In this document: one piece after another, positions 43,643 to 53,500 of the stretch
How the letters are laid out: each line of letters opens with the position of its first letter
Numbering within the stretch: position 1 is the stretch's first letter
Origin: Galbibacter pacificus
GTDB lineage: Bacteria; Bacteroidota; Bacteroidia; Flavobacteriales; Flavobacteriaceae
Length of the DNA: 64,000 bases
NCBI RefSeq assembly: GCF_029603155.1
Contig: NZ_JAPMUA010000005.1
Span: forward strand, 62,001 to 126,000
Reading direction: 5' to 3'
Program-made: the position numbers and the translations under genes
The notes under the pieces: model-generated
What the model was told of the DNA's origin: nothing
Database searches by the model: none
What the model saw: the letters and a program-made list of their open reading frames with translations, nothing else

Positions 43643-45292
43643 TTAATCATTTTGAATCAATGTTGGCTGTGCATTTATTTGATTTTCAGGAATATACTCA
43701 ATAACCCTATTATCCGTTGGTTGAATTTCGTAATAAGGATTGCTTCCTGTTAAATGTGTTCCCGGATATCTTCTATCCATCACCTTGTTATTTCTAAAAA
43801 CATCGAATTTACGGTGTCCTTCATAGGCCAGTTCCAATCTTCTTTCATCTAAAACAACATCCAGAAGATCTTTTCCTTCAGGAAAATCGGAAGCACTTCC
43901 ATAAGCTGGGATTCCTGCCCGCTCTCGAATTATATTTACATTTTCCAAAGTTGCACTTTCGTTATTCATTTTAGCATAAGCCTCTGCTTTATTCAAATAC
44001 ATTTCTGCCAAACGAGAAACCACAGGCGACCATAAATGAGGTACGCCTTCTTGTAGAGATGTTTTTAATATATAGAATTTTGGAAAGCCGTTTCTTTTAT
44101 ACATATCGTACCCTTTGGTAACGTATATTTTTTCATTAGAAGTATTGGTAAAATAATATGCAGTATCTCCATCTTGTGCTTCGCTCATTACTTCATAATC
44201 AACATCATCTTGCGTGAAATAGGTTTTGCCGCCTTCTTCAAAAGTTCTTCTGAATTGATATACATAATTGTCGTTAATCCAATATACCGCCGGAATCATG
44301 TTCCCTTCTTCATCTTCTTCAAATTGAGGCTCAATAAATTCTTTACGGGCATCTTCAGGATGTTCATTAATTAAATTTAAATACGAGCTTGAAGCGTACA
44401 TCTCTCCCCAGCCCGACCCTTGTATATTGGCATAAAGAGACCCGACTGTATACCAGCCATTGTTATAATCGGATTCTTCTACATAACGGAAGCAAAAAAT
44501 AGTTTCGGTATTATCTTCTGGTGTCTTTTGAAAATATTTGCCTAATTCAGCATTTGGAACCAATGAGAATCTACCAGAACCAATTACCTTATCTGCATAC
44601 GCTATTGCTTTATCGTTCTGTCCCATATACAAATACACTCTTGACAACAGTGCTTGTGCCGCTTCTTTGGTTGCATAGGCATTTGTTTTATTTATGGACA
44701 TTAAACTTTCGGCTTTTAAGAGATCGGCAACTACTTGCTCATACACCTCTCCTACCGTATTCCTGTCTGGAACATCATTAATATCGGAAGACAATTTTAG
44801 CGGTACGCCCAAGTTGGATGTCCCTTGGTTGTATGGTCTCCCGAAGACATTTACTAGCTGAAAATATGTGTATGCCCTTAAATAATAATTTTCCCCTATT
44901 AATTGGTCCGCTTCGGGTGTTTCCCCTTCCACAGCCAGTTCAATAACTTTGTTACACCCTACAATGGCCTTGTAACCGGCACTCCAAATATTGTTAACCC
45001 TTCCGCTAGTGGTTATATTATTGTAATTATAGCTATAAAACAAAGGGTCGGTAGTTGTCCCGCTTAAGGAAACATTGTCCCCGGGATATTCTGTAATTCT
45101 ATGTAATTGAGGCGAAAATCCATTTCCGTCTGCGTCTCCCTTTAGCAATGAATAAGAACCTCCTGTTGCAGCGACCAATCCTCCTTCACTTTCAAATAGT
45201 TCATCAGAAGCTACAGAATCATACGGAAACTTATCCAGATCGCACGCGGTAATACTTGCCGCTACCAATATGGTATATAATATTTTTTTCAT
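43643..45292 (-). CDS. susD: SusD/RagB-family glycan-binding lipoprotein
   Basis: The 549-residue surface lipoprotein (lipobox SITAC, Cys17) is the lid and ligand-binding partner of SusC. LLARVYLYMGQNDKAIAYADKVI (TPR), ENYYLRAYTYFQLVNVFG, LAEMYLNKAEAYAKMN and VVLDERRLELAYEGHRKFDVFRNNKV are family marks. It lies 18 bases after susC on the same strand. The neighbouring catabolic genes suggest that it binds a GalNAc-containing glycan. Confidence 0.96.
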   Translation of the reverse strand: MKKILYTILVAASITACDLDKFPYDSVASDELFESEGGLVAATGGSYSLLKGDADGNGFSPQLHRITEYPGDNVSLSGTTTDPLFYSYNYNNITTSGRVNNIWSAGYKAIVGCNKVIELAVEGETPEADQLIGENYYLRAYTYFQLVNVFGRPYNQGTSNLGVPLKLSSDINDVPDRNTVGEVYEQVVADLLKAESLMSINKTNAYATKEAAQALLSRVYLYMGQNDKAIAYADKVIGSGRFSLVPNAELGKYFQKTPEDNTETIFCFRYVEESDYNNGWYTVGSLYANIQGSGWGEMYASSSYLNLINEHPEDARKEFIEPQFEEDEEGNMIPAVYWINDNYVYQFRRTFEEGGKTYFTQDDVDYEVMSEAQDGDTAYYFTNTSNEKIYVTKGYDMYKRNGFPKFYILKTSLQEGVPHLWSPVVSRLAEMYLNKAEAYAKMNNESATLENVNIIRERAGIPAYGSASDFPEGKDLLDVVLDERRLELAYEGHRKFDVFRNNKVMDRRYPGTHLTGSNPYYEIQPTDNRVIEYIPENQINAQPTLIQND

Positions 45293-45310
45293 TTTCTTAG
45301 TTTTTGTATA

Positions 45311-48232
45311 TTAGAAAGATGCTGTTAAACCTATGGTCAATCTCTTGGAAACCGGATATCTAGTATCATTGGTTCCATCGACCCCAACTTCTGGATCCAT
45401 CCCTGAATAATCGGTAATTGTCCAAAGATTATCTCCAGATAAATAGATATTTAAATTGCTCATTCCAATGGTATGTATCCAATCGGGTGAAAACGTATAC
45501 CCCAAGCGGATATTACGCATTCTTAAGTAGCTACCATCTTCCAAATATCTAGATGATGTTTTATTGGATAAGTTATTCCCGCCATACACAGGTCTGGGGT
45601 GCGTTGCTTGGTCTCCCGGCTCCTGCCATCTGCTCCATCCATTATCGAGGACTTGTTGGTTGTACGTTGGATATGCACCATCGGCATCATATAACTCCCT
45701 GCTGTAATTGTATATTAAATTATCATTGGAAAAAGCAAAGTTTGCAGAAAGGGATATTCCTTTATAGGTAAAAGCAGTACCAAACCCACCATAATAATCT
45801 GGCGTAGATGTCCCTACCTCCTGTTGTGTAGCTTCATTCCAGTTATTTGTAGTTGTAATCTCTCCGGTTTCTTCGTTTACCACTTCCCAAAGTGGATCTC
45901 CATTTTCAGGATCTACACCAGCCCATTTACGCATGAACCAGGTATTAATATCTTGACCAACGTTCAACCTTTTGTTTCCCCTTATTATTGGTTCTCCTTC
46001 ATATAATTCAGTAATCTCGTTTTTATTGACACCAATATTAAAGTTAAAAGACCACAAAAAGTCTTCAGTACTTATAATGTCTGCATCCAAGAAAATTTCA
46101 AAACCAGAATTCTTAACACCCCCTATATTCTCCCAATAGCCACTGTATCCTGTGACATCTGGAATTGAAACATAATACAGTAAATCCGAAGTGTCTTTGC
46201 TATAATAATCAAAAGTTAGCCCTATGCGGTTTAAAAAACTAATATCCAATCCTAGGTTAGTTTGATATGATTTTTCCCAGCCAACATCCTCGTTACCCAA
46301 TTGAGAAGGTGTTGTTACCGGAACTCCATTGTATGTATTGCTTAAGCTATACAAATCGTATTGAGGATATAACGAACTAGGCCTATTCCCTACGGCGCCA
46401 TAACTCCCTCTTAATTTAAGTTCGTTTATGGCCTCTATGTTAAAGAAATCTTCATTATGAATATTCCAACCCGCGCTCGCCGAATAAAATGTCCCGTACT
46501 GATTATTGGAACCAAAATTGGATGCCCCATCACGACGAATGGACAACTGCACCATATACCTGTCATCATAGCCATAATTGGTATTGAATAGAAAGGATTG
46601 CAAAGCATAATCATTTTTAAGCCCTCCTATATCCTTTGGATTAGCGGCATTGTTTAATATTTCTGTTCCGGAGACTATTCCTGCTCCCGTTGCAGAAAAA
46701 TCGTCGTATACATAATCGTTATATTCATATGCTGCCAAAGCCGTAAAATTATGCTTCCCCCATAGGTTCGCATACTTTAACATTTGGTTGGTAAATCTGG
46801 TAATCCTCCTAGAAGTATATTGATACAACCTACCATCATCTGCCAGACCACTATTGGAAGCCGGATCTGTATATGATTTACTATCGTATCTGTATAGCGT
46901 GTAACCATTTGTAGAAATAAATTTTAAACGGTCGGTAATTTTAAACTCAAAATCGAAATTAGCAAGCAAATTCAACTCTTGAGAATTGCTATAATTCCAT
47001 TGCAAGTCGTATAAATAGTTACTTTTGTCCCTCCCAATCCATGGCACTCCATTTTCCTGAGGATTTACAATATTTCCTTCATCGTTATAAGGATAATCCC
47101 ACGGCATATAGGTTTGCATGGCATATAAAGAATGTTGCCGGTTCTCTACGGTATTGTAATTAACCCCTATTTTAGGAGAAATCTTAAGTCTATCCCCAAA
47201 ATTGAGGTCTTGGTTAATACGAAAGCTTAACTTATCAAAATCGTACCCTTTTATGGTTCCCGTCTCGTCGTAATACCCCAGAGAAATGTATGTATTTGAC
47301 TTCTCTGACCCCGAAGTGAAAACTATATTATGATCTTGGACCACTCCTGTTTGAGTACCGTTATCCAACCAATTATAATCCCGTTGTAATAATTCTTCAT
47401 TAAACCACGGATTGTCCTCTTTATTAAAACTGTCTCCAAATGCTTGATAATAACCATACATCTGTTGAGAATTCATCACCTCAAAGTTTCCGTGATTAAA
47501 ATTAGAAAAACCCGTTCTTGTAGAAAGCGTAATTTCGCTCCTTCCGCTCTTTGCCCGTTTTGTAGTCACCACCACAACCCCATTTGCCCCGCGCGAGCCG
47601 TACAATGAAGTTGCCGAAGCATCTTTAAGCACCGATATGGATTCTATTTCATTCGGGTTTAAATTTGGGGTCCCGTGCATAATCACACCATCTACTACCC
47701 ATAACGGGCTAACTCTTCCATCTATGGATGAAATTCCCCGAATACGAACATCAGGTACCGAACCCGGCTGTCCTGAACTTTGAACAACTTGAACCCCAGC
47801 TACTTTACCTTGCAGCATTGTAGACACATCCGGGGTAGTAACATCCGTAAGTTCTTTGCCGCTTACGGTTGCCACTGCAGCAGTAACCTCTTCTTTGGTC
47901 TGGGTTCCGTAGGCCACAACAACCACTTCATCAAGTTCAGATGCAGAAACGGTCATGGTAACATCTACTACCGATTGCGAACCAACCGTTACTTCTTGTT
48001 CCTTATAGCCTATATAGGTAAAAACAAGTGTTGCATTGGCATTTACGTCAATCGCGTAATTCCCATCGAAATCTGTAACCACACCTTTTGTGGTATTTTT
48101 CACCATTACGTTTGCCCCGGGAATTGGCATTCCGGTTTCAGAATCAGTTACAGTTCCCGTTACATGCTTTTCTTGTCCATAAGAAAGCATCAAACAAAAA
48201 AATGCAACTAATGTAAATAAGATTTTCTTCAT
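45311..48232 (-). CDS. susC: SusC/RagA-family TonB-linked outer membrane transporter
   Basis: The 973-residue barrel has a signal peptide (ending SYGQ), a carboxypeptidase-like domain (VTGTVTDSETGMPIPGANVMVKNTTKGVVTDFDGNYAI), a TonB box region ELDEVVVVAYGTQ, the plug (LQGKVAGVQV...VRIRGISSI) and the C-terminal strand RLTIGLTASF. It imports oligosaccharides with SusD using TonB energy. It is transcribed divergently from the agaS operon. It has no long N-terminal anti-sigma-interacting STN domain. Confidence 0.97.
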   Translation of the reverse strand: MKKILFTLVAFFCLMLSYGQEKHVTGTVTDSETGMPIPGANVMVKNTTKGVVTDFDGNYAIDVNANATLVFTYIGYKEQEVTVGSQSVVDVTMTVSASELDEVVVVAYGTQTKEEVTAAVATVSGKELTDVTTPDVSTMLQGKVAGVQVVQSSGQPGSVPDVRIRGISSIDGRVSPLWVVDGVIMHGTPNLNPNEIESISVLKDASATSLYGSRGANGVVVVTTKRAKSGRSEITLSTRTGFSNFNHGNFEVMNSQQMYGYYQAFGDSFNKEDNPWFNEELLQRDYNWLDNGTQTGVVQDHNIVFTSGSEKSNTYISLGYYDETGTIKGYDFDKLSFRINQDLNFGDRLKISPKIGVNYNTVENRQHSLYAMQTYMPWDYPYNDEGNIVNPQENGVPWIGRDKSNYLYDLQWNYSNSQELNLLANFDFEFKITDRLKFISTNGYTLYRYDSKSYTDPASNSGLADDGRLYQYTSRRITRFTNQMLKYANLWGKHNFTALAAYEYNDYVYDDFSATGAGIVSGTEILNNAANPKDIGGLKNDYALQSFLFNTNYGYDDRYMVQLSIRRDGASNFGSNNQYGTFYSASAGWNIHNEDFFNIEAINELKLRGSYGAVGNRPSSLYPQYDLYSLSNTYNGVPVTTPSQLGNEDVGWEKSYQTNLGLDISFLNRIGLTFDYYSKDTSDLLYYVSIPDVTGYSGYWENIGGVKNSGFEIFLDADIISTEDFLWSFNFNIGVNKNEITELYEGEPIIRGNKRLNVGQDINTWFMRKWAGVDPENGDPLWEVVNEETGEITTTNNWNEATQQEVGTSTPDYYGGFGTAFTYKGISLSANFAFSNDNLIYNYSRELYDADGAYPTYNQQVLDNGWSRWQEPGDQATHPRPVYGGNNLSNKTSSRYLEDGSYLRMRNIRLGYTFSPDWIHTIGMSNLNIYLSGDNLWTITDYSGMDPEVGVDGTNDTRYPVSKRLTIGLTASF

Positions 48233-48626
48233 AAGATTAAATTAATTTGGTTGAGCATTAATTAGTTTAAAAGATTAATTTTTCGAATCGCTAATTAGTT
48301 TAACATAAATTCTACAAACAAAAGAAATTACAATTAAAAAACTTTCGTATACATTGCTAAATTAACAATATATTTTTATTTAACAAATATTTAAAGAATT
48401 TTATCTTTCGTTTTATTATTAATTACTCATATACAGATACCAAAAGAATAGTGATAGAACGGATTTAAAGAAAAATGTTAATTTAAATACTAAATAAGCA
48501 TATATTTTATTTCAATTAAAAAGATATTGAAAGATTTTTTATTTTCGATTTATTTGTTTTACTTTGTCTAAAGGATTGCAATACCTAAATCCTAAAAAAA
48601 TACCAGCAGTACCAGTAAACAATATA
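48233..48626. promoter_or_regulatory. Divergent control region between susC and the GalNAc operon
   Basis: No gene is here. Two perfect copies of TAATTAGTTTAA (48259-48270 and 48292-48303) lie 33 bp apart just upstream of susC. CTTTCG-type words followed by T-rich sequence occur at 48342, 48405-48420 and near 48544. These loosely resemble the TTTCRTTT direct repeats I recall for E. coli AgaR sites. No full -33/-7 promoter is certain. Confidence 0.5.
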
Positions 48627-49778
48627 ATGAGCATGAGTATAAAAACGACTGAGAAGGTTAACCTGCACACCGAGAGGGAGATAACGGCCCAGCCAAGGCT
48701 ATGGAATGAAACTTATAATATGTTGATAAAAGAAAAAGAAAACATTAAGCGTTTTCTTTCCCCTATATTGGCCCATCAAAATCTACGAATTATTTTATCG
48801 GGAGCTGGGTCTTCGGCTTTTATAGGTGAAACGGCTCAGGGAATCATTCAAAAAAACACAAATAGGATTACGCAATCTATAGCAACCACAGATCTGGTAA
48901 CCCATCCCGGTTCTTTTTTTATAAAAGATGTACCAACCCTTTTAATTTCGTTTGCCAGGTCTGGCAATAGCCCTGAAAGCATTGAAACCGTTGTACTTGC
49001 CGACGAATATTGCAACAATCTTTCCCACCTTATTATTACTTGTAACAAAAGTGGGGAATTGGCCAATTATTCGGCAAGAACCTCCAGTCCGTGCTTAAGC
49101 ATTGTTCTACCGGAAGAGACCAACGACAAAAGCCTGGCCATGACCAGTAGTTTTACTACAATGTTGCTCACCGCCATTTTAATCTCGAATATTGAAACTA
49201 TTGAAAACAAAAAAGCAAATGTCGATGCCATATGCAAAGAAGCAAATCAAATTTTAAACGAACAGGCTTTGTTTCGGGAAATTGCAAAAAAAGATTTTGA
49301 AAGGGTCGTTTTTCTTGGTTCTGGAGAAATGCTGGGCATTGCCAGGGAATGCCACTTAAAACTACAGGAATTAACCGATGGACAGGTGATATGCAAACAC
49401 GATTCTTTTTTGGGCTTTAGGCACGGTCCAAGGGCGGTGGTAAACGCGAATACATTGGTTGTTTATTTGTTTTCTAACGATGGGCATACTTTTAAATACG
49501 AAAAAGACCTTGCGGAAGACATTGCCAAGGATACCAGAAAAATTAATTCCTTAATGATCGGAGGAGATTCTGGCTTTATTACAAGCAATGCTAAAAGGAT
49601 GAATGTCGATGTTGATTTAAACAACCCACTACAAGTTGTGCCCACAACCTTGGTTGGGCAATTATTAGGGCTGTATAAATGTCTAGAGCTAGGGCTTAAC
49701 CCTGATAATCCTTCAATCTCCGGTGCTATTAACCGGGTTGTTCAAGGTGTAAACATATATAAAAGAACAAAAAAATGA
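48627..49778 (+). CDS. agaS: SIS-domain sugar isomerase/deaminase, AgaS-like
   Basis: A 383-residue protein with two SIS domains: RIILSGAGSSAFIGETAQG, LLISFARSGNSPESIETV, RVVFLGSGEMLGIAREC and SFLGFRHGPRAVVNANT. It matches AgaS in length and pattern; AgaS deaminates and isomerises galactosamine-6-phosphate to tagatose-6-phosphate. The ATG at 48627 fits the family length; a TTG 21 codons upstream is less likely. Its last four bases overlap the next kinase gene. Its specificity is inferred from the neighbours. Confidence 0.88.
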   Translation: MSMSIKTTEKVNLHTEREITAQPRLWNETYNMLIKEKENIKRFLSPILAHQNLRIILSGAGSSAFIGETAQGIIQKNTNRITQSIATTDLVTHPGSFFIKDVPTLLISFARSGNSPESIETVVLADEYCNNLSHLIITCNKSGELANYSARTSSPCLSIVLPEETNDKSLAMTSSFTTMLLTAILISNIETIENKKANVDAICKEANQILNEQALFREIAKKDFERVVFLGSGEMLGIARECHLKLQELTDGQVICKHDSFLGFRHGPRAVVNANTLVVYLFSNDGHTFKYEKDLAEDIAKDTRKINSLMIGGDSGFITSNAKRMNVDVDLNNPLQVVPTTLVGQLLGLYKCLELGLNPDNPSISGAINRVVQGVNIYKRTKK

Positions 49779-50710
49779 TATTAAGCGTTTGTCCAAATCC
49801 ATCCATCGATACTTATGCTTGGCTAGACTCCCTAAACCCAAGGCATGCTAACAGAATTTCATGGTTAAAGGAATATCCCGGGGGCAAAGCTACGCATATA
49901 GCAATGGCATTACGAGAGCTCAACCAACCAACCGCACTTATGGGGAATTGGGCCGGCAGTTCCGGCATGTGGATAAAAAGAGAATGCAACCTAAAAGGTA
50001 TACGTACCTGCGGAATAGAAATACAAGGGCAAAATAGAAAATGCTACACCTTCAGGTCTAACGATCCAAAATTCAACAATACCGAATTATTGGAACCCGG
50101 ACCGGAATTCACTCCTGAATATTGGGAGCGTTTTAAACAGGAATACACCCACGAAATAAGCAAACACGAATTGATATGCATCTCGGGCTCATGGCCAAAA
50201 GGCGCTCCCGAAAATGCCTATGGCGAGCTCATTGAAATTGCCAATAAATTAGGCCGGAAAGTAATTGTAGATTGCTCCGGGAAGCAGTTGGAGCAATGCT
50301 TACAGCAATCCTTTTTTGGTCTTCATTTAAATGAAGACGAAGCCATTTCTTTGTTCAATACCAATGCCATTGAAACTATTATAAGTAAATTGAGTCCGCG
50401 TGTCGAACTTATTGCTATTACCAAAGGAAAAGAAGGGCTATGGCTGTATTACAAAGGGCAACTGCTCCACGCAAATGTAAACATTGCAAATGTAATTAGC
50501 ACTGTTGGTGCCGGCGATTGCCTAACGGCCGGGATTGCCTATGCCGTACATAACAATCTTTCTCCCGATATGATAGCCAAATACGGCGTGGCATGTGGCG
50601 CGGCCAATTGTTTAAACGAAGATTTGGGGATTTTAAAACGGAAAGATGTAGAAAACCTATTGCCCAAAACAAACGTACAACCCATAAATGTTAATGATTA
50701 TGCCGAATAA
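49775..50710 (+). CDS. PfkB-family hexose-phosphate kinase (tagatose-6-phosphate kinase-like)
   Basis: The 311-residue kinase begins MILSVCPNPSIDTYAWLDSL, as in 1-phosphofructokinase/LacC proteins. It has PGGKATHIAMAL, NDPKFNNTELLEPGPEFT and the ATP/anion-hole motif TVGAGDCLTAGIAYAV. In this operon, phosphorylation of tagatose-6-phosphate to tagatose-1,6-bisphosphate is the expected step. It overlaps agaS by four bases and the next PfkB gene by about 11. Confidence 0.88.
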   Translation: MILSVCPNPSIDTYAWLDSLNPRHANRISWLKEYPGGKATHIAMALRELNQPTALMGNWAGSSGMWIKRECNLKGIRTCGIEIQGQNRKCYTFRSNDPKFNNTELLEPGPEFTPEYWERFKQEYTHEISKHELICISGSWPKGAPENAYGELIEIANKLGRKVIVDCSGKQLEQCLQQSFFGLHLNEDEAISLFNTNAIETIISKLSPRVELIAITKGKEGLWLYYKGQLLHANVNIANVISTVGAGDCLTAGIAYAVHNNLSPDMIAKYGVACGAANCLNEDLGILKRKDVENLLPKTNVQPINVNDYAE

Positions 50711-51644
50711 AGATTTACTTGTTGTTGGGGAGTTAAATGTAGACCTGATTTTGAATAAAATTGAAGGATTCCCAAAAATAGGCACCGAAATTATTGCTGA
50801 AAATATGAACGTTACTCTTGGGAGTTCTTCGGCAATTATGGCGGCCAATGCTTCGGCTATCGGGATAAACACGTCTTTTTGTGGCATTGTTGGGAAAGAC
50901 GATTTTGGTGACTTTATACGTAAAGAGCTTCAAAAAAAGCAGGTAAATACTGATTTTATTGAAAAAACTACAAAACATCAATCGGGTGTAACCGTTGTGA
51001 TGAATTACAATCAAGACAGAGCCAATGTAACTTATTGTGGAGCTATGGAAGCACTTACGATTGATAAGATTCCGTGGAACCATTTAGATAACTTTAAACA
51101 CTTTCATCTTTCTAATTTTTTCATTCAGAAAGGCATCAGAAAAGACATTGTTTCTATTTTTGAAAAAGCAAAAAGCTACGGTGTTACCACTTCTTTAGAC
51201 TTACAATGGGACCCGGAAAATAAATGGGATTTCAACTATAAGGAATGCCTGCCACACGTAGATGTTTTCATGCCAAATGAAGCCGAGTTGCTTGCCTTGA
51301 CAAAAACTACAACAGTAAATAACGGTATTGAAGAAATTATGCCGTACGCAAACACCATTGTTATAAAAATGGGCGATAAAGGAAGTATGGCATTCCATAA
51401 CGGAGAAACATACCAGGCACTCCCCTATGCCAATCCAAATTATGTAGATTCCATAGGTGCCGGAGATTCTTTTAACGCGGGCTTTATTAAAAAATACATA
51501 GAAAAACAGCCTATTGAAACCTGTTTAAAATTTGGAAATCTCACCGGGGCCTTAAATACAACCGCCGCCGGGGGAACAACTGCCTTTAGCGGAAAAAAGA
51601 ACATTATTGAAGACGCGATAAAATTATTTAATGCTGAAATTTAA
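50700..51644 (+). CDS. PfkB-family sugar kinase (candidate GalNAc kinase)
   Basis: A 314-residue ribokinase-type enzyme: DLLVVGELNVDLILNKIEGFPKIG, the acceptor-side TLGSSSAIMAANASAIG, and the catalytic SIGAGDSFNAGF. Unlike its upstream neighbour it has the ribokinase/fructokinase N-terminus, so it probably phosphorylates a free sugar; GalNAc is the sensible substrate here. Two other in-frame ATGs occur at 50688 and 50694; 50700 fits the conserved start. It lies six bases before the aldolase gene. Confidence 0.82.
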   Translation: MPNKDLLVVGELNVDLILNKIEGFPKIGTEIIAENMNVTLGSSSAIMAANASAIGINTSFCGIVGKDDFGDFIRKELQKKQVNTDFIEKTTKHQSGVTVVMNYNQDRANVTYCGAMEALTIDKIPWNHLDNFKHFHLSNFFIQKGIRKDIVSIFEKAKSYGVTTSLDLQWDPENKWDFNYKECLPHVDVFMPNEAELLALTKTTTVNNGIEEIMPYANTIVIKMGDKGSMAFHNGETYQALPYANPNYVDSIGAGDSFNAGFIKKYIEKQPIETCLKFGNLTGALNTTAAGGTTAFSGKKNIIEDAIKLFNAEI

Positions 51645-51650
51645 ATCATC

Positions 51651-52493
51651 ATGAACCTAAAAAACAAATTAAACGAATTTACCAGGCAAAAAAGAGGCTT
51701 ATTGGCCACAAATTATTATAACCTGGAAACTTTGCATGGTGTATTGAAAGCAGCATCAGCATTAAACGAACCCATTATATTACAACTTACGCAAAGCTCC
51801 ATTGATTATATGGGGCTGGAAACGGCCGTGAAATTAGGCAGGACCGGTTTGGAACAGTTTAATGTAGAAGGCTGGATACACCTAGACCATGGAGCCTCTG
51901 TTGAACTTGCGCAAAAATGCCTGGACGCTGGATTTGACTCCGTAATGATCGACGGAAGCGAATTACCTTTTAAAGAAAACATAAAAATTACACAGGAGGT
52001 CGTAAAACGTGCCCAAAAGTACGGCGCACATGTCGAGGCGGAGCTAGGTTATGTAGCAAAATTGGGGCAATCTCACGGAAAACAAGGTTTTACACAACCC
52101 GAAGAAGCCAAGGCTTTTGTAGACGCCACCGGGGTTGATGCCTTGGCAGTAGCCATTGGTACGGCCCATGGATTTTATAAAGAAGAACCCAACCTGGATA
52201 TTGACCTTTTGAAAAATATTGCAAAGGTTACCAATGCCACTCTTGTTTTGCATGGAAGTTCAGGGGTGCCCCACAAACAGGTACAAATGGCTATTTCTAA
52301 TGGAATATGCAAAGTTAATTTAGCCACCGAGATTAAGAACATATTTATGAAGACACTTCAAAATGAATTGTCCAATAATGAAGAAATCGACTTAAGAAAA
52401 GTATTCCCGAAAGCTACTTTGCAAGTAACCGAGTTGGTTAAAACCAAATTATTAATGATAAAAAACCAAAGCAATGCTACCGCAGTTCATTGA
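51651..52493 (+). CDS. Class II ketose-bisphosphate aldolase (tagatose-bisphosphate type)
   Basis: The 280-residue zinc aldolase resembles GatY/KbaY: ATNYYNLETLHGVLKAASALNEPIILQ, the zinc ligands HLDHGAS (near residue 82), the EAELGYV segment, and LHGSSGVPHKQVQMAISNGICKVNLATE. It should cleave tagatose-1,6-bisphosphate to dihydroxyacetone phosphate and glyceraldehyde-3-phosphate, although fructose-bisphosphate activity is possible. Its end overlaps the amidohydrolase by 20 bases. Confidence 0.9.
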   Translation: MNLKNKLNEFTRQKRGLLATNYYNLETLHGVLKAASALNEPIILQLTQSSIDYMGLETAVKLGRTGLEQFNVEGWIHLDHGASVELAQKCLDAGFDSVMIDGSELPFKENIKITQEVVKRAQKYGAHVEAELGYVAKLGQSHGKQGFTQPEEAKAFVDATGVDALAVAIGTAHGFYKEEPNLDIDLLKNIAKVTNATLVLHGSSGVPHKQVQMAISNGICKVNLATEIKNIFMKTLQNELSNNEEIDLRKVFPKATLQVTELVKTKLLMIKNQSNATAVH

Positions 52494-53481
52494 TGCACAT
52501 GTACATTTAAACACACGATCGGAAGCAAAAATGGAATTGGCCAAGAAATACGGCGTTTCTTTTTTGTCCATTAATACCGATATTCCTTTTTTTGAAAAAC
52601 TAAAAGACCAAGAGCAAGTGATTCACGACCTTTTGGACAAATATCCCGGAAGCACTAAGTTTATTACCAGTTTCGATACACAATACTGGAATACCGAAAG
52701 GTGGTTGCCCCACGCTTTGGCACAAATTAAAAAGGGAATTGAAAATGGCGCCGTAGGGGTGAAAATCTGGAAAAATATTGGCATGGATCCGGTTATAAAA
52801 GATCTTGACGGAAATTTTGTTTTGCTGGACGACGAAAGGTTCAATACCATATACCAATATTTGGTCGATAATGACATTTTGTTAATTGGCCACCAAGGAG
52901 AACCGAGAAATTGCTGGCTACCATTGGAAGAAATGACAGTAGATTCCGACAGGGATTATTTTTCACAGCATCCCGAATACCATATGCACCTATTGCCCGA
53001 ATATCCTTCCTATGAAGAACAAATGAAAGCCCGTGACAATATCTTAAAAAAGTTTCCAAAGCTAAAATATGTCGGCCTGCATCTTTTCAGCATGGAATGG
53101 AGTATTGATGAAGTGGCAAAACGGCTCGACACATACCCAAATACCATGACAGACCTGGCAGAAAGGATATGCCATGTTCAACTACAAGCAAAGGAAAACC
53201 ACGAAAAAGTAAGGGATTTCTTTATTAAATATCAAGACCGGATTATTTATGGAACCGATGTTATTGATGATGGACAAATAACAGAAAAAGAAATAGCTCG
53301 TAAGTTTGAACGTCTATGGAAAGCCCATTGGGATTTTTTTGCCACTAACAAAACGTTGGAGGCTCCAGAATTTAAAGGCGCTTTTCAGGGGCTTGAATTA
53401 CCTGTTGCCGTATTAGAAAAAATATTTTATAAAAATGCCATTAAAACATACGGTCCCTTTGAACATATAAAAATTAATTAA
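52474..53481 (+). CDS. Amidohydrolase-family (PF04909-like) enzyme, candidate deacetylase
   Basis: The 335-residue TIM-barrel metal hydrolase has FIDAHVHLN (HxH) at residue 8, GVKIWKNIGMDP, the metal histidines in LIGHQGEPRNCW and YVGLHLFSMEW, and YGTDVIDD for the catalytic Asp. It differs from NagA/AgaA-type GlcNAc/GalNAc-6-phosphate deacetylases. In a locus that lacks one, it is the best candidate for removing the acetyl group. That is inference: a lactone or other hydrolase is equally possible. It overlaps the aldolase by 20 bases. Confidence 0.85.
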   Translation: MLPQFIDAHVHLNTRSEAKMELAKKYGVSFLSINTDIPFFEKLKDQEQVIHDLLDKYPGSTKFITSFDTQYWNTERWLPHALAQIKKGIENGAVGVKIWKNIGMDPVIKDLDGNFVLLDDERFNTIYQYLVDNDILLIGHQGEPRNCWLPLEEMTVDSDRDYFSQHPEYHMHLLPEYPSYEEQMKARDNILKKFPKLKYVGLHLFSMEWSIDEVAKRLDTYPNTMTDLAERICHVQLQAKENHEKVRDFFIKYQDRIIYGTDVIDDGQITEKEIARKFERLWKAHWDFFATNKTLEAPEFKGAFQGLELPVAVLEKIFYKNAIKTYGPFEHIKIN

Positions 53482-53500
53482 CTCAAAAAATCAAACAATT

